Positions 60,241-64,000 of a stretch of DNA of 64,000 bases are shown here, piece by piece. The stretch covers positions 62,001-126,000 of the forward strand of contig CACZGS010000003.1 in assembly GCA_902780785.1 (NCBI GenBank). Direction: 5' to 3'. Position numbers and translations under genes: made by a program. Numbering within the stretch: position 1 is the first letter of the stretch; each line of letters opens with the position of its first letter. Origin of the DNA: Oscillospiraceae bacterium (GTDB lineage Bacteria > Bacillota > Clostridia > Saccharofermentanales > Saccharofermentanaceae). The notes under the pieces were generated by a model. The model was not told where the DNA came from, did no database searches, and saw nothing but the letters and a program-made list of their open reading frames with translations.

Positions 60241-60678
60241 TTATTTCTTCATGGACTGGATCTTCTCATTCATTTTCTTTGCTTCTTTCCTGTAGTAGCG
60301 CATGAAGCAGAACCAGATGATAAATGCTACGGCAAGCTGGATGACTGCTATGATGATGCCCTGTACCGGTGTGGTTGAACCTCCGAACCAGCCTACTGCA
60401 AATGCGACTGCCGTATAGATCGCGCATCCTATTCCCATATGGATAATTACTTTTACCGGTGTCGGCAGGCTCTCCTTGTTATATACGACCGTCGGAATTC
60501 CGAATCCCAGGCCTACGACGATACTGCCTAATGCCATCTTGGTGTAGCCATAATTTTCGAGGCTGAAATTACCGCCATAGATGATATCGAAAGCAACGCC
60601 GATAAGGCAGAATATCGTCAGTGCCATGCCGATACTTATTACCGTACTCTTCAAAAGATCTTTAACTACATTTTTCAT
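60241..60678 (-). CDS. DUF3021 family membrane protein
   Basis: A 145-residue protein with four TM helices and a basic, Lys-rich C-terminus. It matches the DUF3021 family, usually encoded next to a LytTR regulator, as here. The ATG at 60678 is nine bases after AAGGAG; an ATG at 60687 abuts the site. It is the last gene of a three-gene unit. Confidence 0.85.
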   Translation of the reverse strand: MKNVVKDLLKSTVISIGMALTIFCLIGVAFDIIYGGNFSLENYGYTKMALGSIVVGLGFGIPTVVYNKESLPTPVKVIIHMGIGCAIYTAVAFAVGWFGGSTTPVQGIIIAVIQLAVAFIIWFCFMRYYRKEAKKMNEKIQSMKK

Positions 60679-60691
60679 TGCTATCATCTCC

Positions 60692-61129
60692 TTATAATCC
60701 CAGATATTTCTTGAACTCCGGCAGGTACTTTCTGGACACGTAGTCCTTGCTTCCGTTCTTAAGCTTCAAGAGGAGCGTGCCGGAAAAACCGGGTTCGATA
60801 CTGTCCATATAAGACAGGTTTACAAGTGTTGTCTTGGATATCTGCATAAACTGCTTGCCCAATTGTTCAGCAAGTTCATAGAGTCTTTTGCGCGAACGGT
60901 ACTGCTGCTTAGCGCCGTAGATCATCGTATCCCCGTCTTCAACCCTTATCATGTAAATATCCTTGGGCTGCAGAACGACGATGTCTTCCTCGTTCTGGAA
61001 TGCAGTGACCGGCGTTTCTGAAGTACCCAGCACATCGATCACGCGCTGTATCTCAGGTGTGACCTTATCGGTGTGGATCACCGCAAAAGGTTCCTTATAT
61101 TCTGCTGAAATGTCTATACTTACCTTCAC
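60692..61129 (-). CDS. LytTR DNA-binding regulator
   Basis: A 145-residue protein with no receiver domain: an N-terminal ~45 residues and a C-terminal LytTR domain (QPKDIYMIRVEDGDTMIYGA, then TTLVNLSYMDSIEPG and SRKYLPEFKKYLGL). LytTR-DUF3021 pairs typically form membrane-linked autoregulated switches. The preceding gene (61159-61353) encodes a small membrane protein that may join the module. Confidence 0.88.
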   Translation of the reverse strand: MKVSIDISAEYKEPFAVIHTDKVTPEIQRVIDVLGTSETPVTAFQNEEDIVVLQPKDIYMIRVEDGDTMIYGAKQQYRSRKRLYELAEQLGKQFMQISKTTLVNLSYMDSIEPGFSGTLLLKLKNGSKDYVSRKYLPEFKKYLGL

Positions 61130-61158
61130 TTTGAGTAAGCCTCCCGGATTAGATATCC

Positions 61159-61353
61159 TTATGTTACCTCATTCTTCTTTATTGTTGCGAACTTCCAGAA
61201 CTCATAGACTGTAATGAATGCTGAAGCTATCAGAAACCAAACCATCAGAATATGGAATGCACAAGCCATGTAGATGACGTATCCGACTGTCGCAAGAGCC
61301 GTTATGGCACATGTCAGATTCCACCATCTGCTCTTCATGAATCTCCTGATCAC
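61159..61353 (-). CDS. Small two-helix membrane protein upstream of the LytTR gene
   Basis: A 64-residue protein with two TM helices (WWNLTCAITALATVGYVIYM and ILMVWFLIASAFITVYEFW). I start it at the GTG at 61353, eight bases after AGGAGG; an in-frame GTG at 61362 overlaps that site. The gap to the LytTR gene is 29 bases. Unknown function; possible partner of DUF3021. Confidence 0.6.
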   Translation of the reverse strand: MIRRFMKSRWWNLTCAITALATVGYVIYMACAFHILMVWFLIASAFITVYEFWKFATIKKNEVT

Positions 61354-61391
61354 GGTTATCACCTCCTTTGTGGCCTCATACTATCAAAGGC

Positions 61392-61440
61392 TTTTTGCCC
61401 TGTCCCCGAAAACGCGGTAAGTGGCAAAAAATCGAAGGTG
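61392..61440. promoter_or_regulatory. Spaced inverted repeat upstream of the LytTR operon
   Basis: TTTTTGCC (61392-61399) and GGCAAAAA (61433-61440), inverted, 33 bases apart, between two divergent genes. A LytTR autoregulatory site is a possibility; direct half-sites of the published consensus were not clear. Confidence 0.3.
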
Positions 61441-61458
61441 AAATGCAAAAACAACGTG

Positions 61459-61486
61459 TTGCCATATATATATCTGTCAGTATAAA
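61459..61486 (+). promoter_or_regulatory. Promoter of the AgcS symporter gene
   Basis: TTGCCA (61459-61464), 16-base spacer, TATAAA (61481-61486). The leader of about 25 bases ends in AGGAGA. Confidence 0.5.
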
Positions 61487-61515
61487 ATAAACCATTCGCA
61501 TTCAGGAGAGTGTTT

Positions 61516-63090
61516 ATGGACTTATCATTTTGGGAATCTTTGGCAAACATCAACGACGTGATCAACGAATTCGTATGGGTTAAGATCGGTATCATCCTTC
61601 TTATCGGCACCGGAATACTCATGACGGCATTAACAGGTTTTTTCCAGATCACACATTTCGGACACTGGTGGAAAAAGACAATCGGAAGCCTTTTTGATAA
61701 GAAAGTAATCTCGCACACAAAAGAAAAAGCATCGATCTCACAGTTCCAGGCCCTCTGCACTGCTCTCGCAGCTACAGTAGGTGTAGGCAACATCGCAGGT
61801 GTATCGGCAGCCATCATGACAGGCGGCCCGGGCGCAGTATTCTGGATGTGGGTAGCAGCATTCTTCGGCATGATGACAAACTACTCCGAGAACATCCTCG
61901 GTATCTATTACAGAAGGAAAAACGTTGAGGGCGAATGGTCAGGCGGTGCCATGTACTACCTTCAGGACGGCTTGGGTGGCTATCCGCACATGAAGATAGT
62001 AGGCAGAGTTCTTGCTGTTGTTTTCGCGATCTGCGCTGCACTTGCAGCTTTCGGCATCGGCAACATGGGCCAGGTCAATAAGATCGTTATCAACTTCACT
62101 TCAGCATTTGATATAAAAGCACTTTCTTCCAGAGTGCTCTATTCTTCAGGCGACACTGACGTAACGCTCTACATGCTCATCGTAGGCATCGTACTCATGG
62201 TGCTCGTAGGCTTCGTCGTGCTCGGCGGCCTTAAGAGAATTGCATCCGTTGCTGAGACCGTAGTTCCTGTCATGGTCGTACTTTTCGTGCTCGGAAGCTT
62301 GATCATCATCGTTGCAAACTTCAAGGGAATCCTCCCTGCTTTCAAGGCTATCTTCACAATGGCATTCTCTAAGCAGGCTGCCTGGGGCGGCGCTACCGGC
62401 GTTGCCTTCAAGACGATAATCACACAGGGCTGTAAGAGAGGCGTGTTCTCTAACGAGGCAGGTCTCGGTTCATCCGTTATGGTTCACAGCAACTCCAACG
62501 TCAAAGAGCCTGTTAAGCAGGGCCTCTGGGGTATCTTCGAAGTATTCGCCGATACCATGATCGTATGCTCAATGACAGCTCTTACGATCCTTACATCCGG
62601 TGTTATCGATCTTACAACCGGTGCAACAGACACAGCTTCTGATGCTACACTCGTAGCAGAAGCCTTCAACACTATCTTCAAGTTCGGGAACTTCGAATTC
62701 GGCAGGATCTTTATAGCACTTGCTATCCTCTGCTTCGCATTCACCACGATCCTCGGCTGGTCACACTACGGATCAAAGGCTGTCGAGTATCTTGCAGGAA
62801 AGCATGCACCGGTTATCACCAAGATCTATAAGGTCTTATTCGTTCTCATGATCTTATCCGGTGCGCTCATGACATCTTCGATCGCTTGGGACATCTCCGA
62901 TACTTTCAACGGTCTCATGATGATCCCGAACCTCATCGGTGTCCTTGCCATGAGCCCTGTCGTAATGAAGCTTACAAAGAACTATGTCGCACGCCGTATC
63001 CACGGTAAGGACATAGAGCCCATGCTCTCATACGATCCTGAGATCCAGAAAGAAAACGCCAAGATAATCAAGGAAACACAGGAAGACTGA
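61516..63090 (+). CDS. Alanine/glycine:cation symporter (AgcS family)
   Basis: A 524-residue Na+/H+-coupled amino acid importer with about 11-12 helices. LAATVGVGNIAGVSAAI and GGPGAVFWMWVAAFFGMMTN are the family's cation-binding signatures, and GVFSNEAGLGSSVMVHS is the second signature. I start it at the ATG at 61516, seven bases after AGGAG; the in-frame GTG at 61510 is too close. It supplies Ala or Gly for cell wall synthesis and fermentation. It has its own promoter. Confidence 0.93.
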   Translation: MDLSFWESLANINDVINEFVWVKIGIILLIGTGILMTALTGFFQITHFGHWWKKTIGSLFDKKVISHTKEKASISQFQALCTALAATVGVGNIAGVSAAIMTGGPGAVFWMWVAAFFGMMTNYSENILGIYYRRKNVEGEWSGGAMYYLQDGLGGYPHMKIVGRVLAVVFAICAALAAFGIGNMGQVNKIVINFTSAFDIKALSSRVLYSSGDTDVTLYMLIVGIVLMVLVGFVVLGGLKRIASVAETVVPVMVVLFVLGSLIIIVANFKGILPAFKAIFTMAFSKQAAWGGATGVAFKTIITQGCKRGVFSNEAGLGSSVMVHSNSNVKEPVKQGLWGIFEVFADTMIVCSMTALTILTSGVIDLTTGATDTASDATLVAEAFNTIFKFGNFEFGRIFIALAILCFAFTTILGWSHYGSKAVEYLAGKHAPVITKIYKVLFVLMILSGALMTSSIAWDISDTFNGLMMIPNLIGVLAMSPVVMKLTKNYVARRIHGKDIEPMLSYDPEIQKENAKIIKETQED

Positions 63091-63108
63091 CATCCGGCCA
63101 CAATCAAG

Positions 63109-63114
63109 TATAAT
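63109..63114 (+). promoter_or_regulatory. -10 box six bases before the last gene (leaderless)
   Basis: A perfect TATAAT, then TGACTT, then the ATG at 63121, with no Shine-Dalgarno. It lies 18 bases past the symporter stop. Confidence 0.5.
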
Positions 63115-63120
63115 TGACTT

Positions 63121-64000
63121 ATGAAGATCTATCGCAGTATCATCTCAGTCATTGCATTTGCCTTATCAATTTATATATTGATATCGAATCTGTTCTGCAC
63201 CTGTTTTACGACCGGCGACAGATTCCAGATGAACTACTTCTCGGGTGATATTGTTATCTTCAACCTGCTTGCCATAGCGCTTGCAATACTCGGAGTGATC
63301 TTCTGCGACAAGTTAAGGATCAGAGAATTTGCGAATAAGCATTTCAAGGTGATAAAGATCATTCTCCTTACACTTATAGCCGTCATCGGCGTCGTCTTTG
63401 CCCTTTCCTGCGGACTCGGCACTACTGCTGACCAGCTTGAGCTCCAGACTAGCGTCGCAGAATTAAGGAACGGCAACATTGATGCCTTCAGGCCGACCGG
63501 ATATATGGATATCTATCCGAACCAGTACGGTCTCGGGCTTCTGTCATATCTCGCAAGTTTTATCGTCGGCACATATAACTATACCTTCTTCAGACTGGTA
63601 AACGTTTTGTGCCTGGTAGTTCTTTATAACGAATTGTCACTGATCGGAAAGCAGATCGGACTGGGGAAAACTTCTCAGCTCCTGATTTTACTTACCGGCG
63701 TCTTCTTCATGCCTTCAACGCTCTATGCGCTCTACATCTACGGCAATATTGCCGCCCTTACGTTGTCGGTCCTGGCTGTAAGACTAATCGTACAGGCCTT
63801 CGAAAAGAACAAGGCTTTATACGCGGTCCTCTCCTGCATTGCCATGTTCTTCTCATGTGTCGTCAAGAGCAACCAGATGATCTTTGCCGTAGGCATCGCG
63901 ATATACTGCCTGTTCAAATCAATCTCGGTCAAAAATTACAAGCGCCTTATCGTTGTCCCTGCCATGATCCTTTGCGTATGGCTGTCTTCATTCATACCGC
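63121..64000 (+). CDS. Multi-pass membrane protein, possible GT-C glycosyltransferase (partial)
   Basis: The first 293 residues of an integral membrane protein that leaves the window. About eight hydrophobic segments are visible. An outside loop has YPNQYGLGLLSYLA, which recalls the GT39/ArnT-type lumenal segment, and MDIYPNQYG may carry the acidic/aromatic catalytic motif. Glycosyltransferase function is inferred from this resemblance alone. The ATG follows a -10 box by six bases. Confidence 0.5.
   Translation, partial: MKIYRSIISVIAFALSIYILISNLFCTCFTTGDRFQMNYFSGDIVIFNLLAIALAILGVIFCDKLRIREFANKHFKVIKIILLTLIAVIGVVFALSCGLGTTADQLELQTSVAELRNGNIDAFRPTGYMDIYPNQYGLGLLSYLASFIVGTYNYTFFRLVNVLCLVVLYNELSLIGKQIGLGKTSQLLILLTGVFFMPSTLYALYIYGNIAALTLSVLAVRLIVQAFEKNKALYAVLSCIAMFFSCVVKSNQMIFAVGIAIYCLFKSISVKNYKRLIVVPAMILCVWLSSFIP

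Overview
The window looks like a chromosomal stretch of an anaerobic, low-to-mid GC Gram-positive bacterium (Bacillota, class Clostridia). Evidence: strong GGAGG-type ribosome binding sites, single-step diaminopimelate dehydrogenase, ferredoxin-linked 2-oxoacid oxidoreductase, BioY and ECF-type vitamin uptake, ABC-2 exporters, lipoproteins with lipoboxes but no outer-membrane genes, and LytTR/DUF3021 and ECF sigma regulators. A relative of gut or rumen Oscillospirales or Saccharofermentans-like bacteria is my guess only; no 16S or ribosomal marker is present. No phage, insertion sequence, integrase or CRISPR array was seen, and no gap without a gene exceeds 300 bases.

Layout. 1-2.7 kb: glycogen synthesis (glgC partial, glgB with a histone-H1-like basic tail). 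2.8-6.4 kb: a cytosolic ligand-binding GGDEF protein, a YfcE-type phosphoesterase and an anchored hydrolase. 6.5-9.2 kb: a four-gene Vor/Kor-type ferredoxin oxidoreductase operon with a clear promoter and a palindrome over its -35 box. 9.3-20.5 kb: a surface-glycan cluster (flippase, FkbM and class I methyltransferases, radical SAM protein, four GT2 glycosyltransferases, O-antigen ligase-like protein) with glmM and nagB in its middle and a terminator in its leader. 20.7-25.6 kb: SPFH/zinc-ribbon protein, an ABC-2 exporter coupled to a P-loop ATPase, and bioY with a BirA-like operator. 25.6-31.1 kb: ATP-grasp protein, ddh, SGNH hydrolase, ilvE, galM, tRNA-Ala(GGC). 31.1-36.1 kb: second GGDEF protein, ABC-2 exporter, lipoprotein. 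36.3-43.3 kb: a close-packed leuC-leuD-leuB-ppx-ppk1 run, with ppk1 carrying a basic N-terminal extension. 43.4-45.9 kb: an ABC-F ATPase and a stand-alone Lys/Ala-repeat protein. 46.2-50.5 kb: a three-gene ABC-2 exporter whose last gene is fused to a CPBP protease. 50.6-64 kb: YegP-like protein, hypothetical, VOC protein, FAD oxidoreductase, anti-sigma/ECF sigma pair, Fur-family regulator, ECF S component with a HAD phosphatase, YhaM-type nuclease, tandem transglutaminase lipoproteins, a LytTR/DUF3021 module, an AgcS symporter and a partial multi-membrane protein.

The most unusual signal is a shared low-complexity Lys/Ala/Pro tail (AAAKKPAAKK-like) on three separate proteins: at the C-terminus of the glycogen branching enzyme, at the N-terminus of polyphosphate kinase, and as most of a small protein with a strong promoter. 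Two of the three hosts make storage polymers, one of them the polyanion polyphosphate. I infer a possible common scaffold or granule-targeting device, perhaps tied to the nucleoid; the sequence does not prove it.

A second pattern is regulatory: at least four genes have a -10 hexamer exactly six bases before the ATG and no Shine-Dalgarno, which predicts leaderless mRNAs alongside ordinary SD-led genes. Several operators are readable by eye: a BirA-like box at bioY, a palindrome at the vor promoter, a perfect 11-bp inverted repeat around a transglutaminase promoter, and dyads at leuC and fur.
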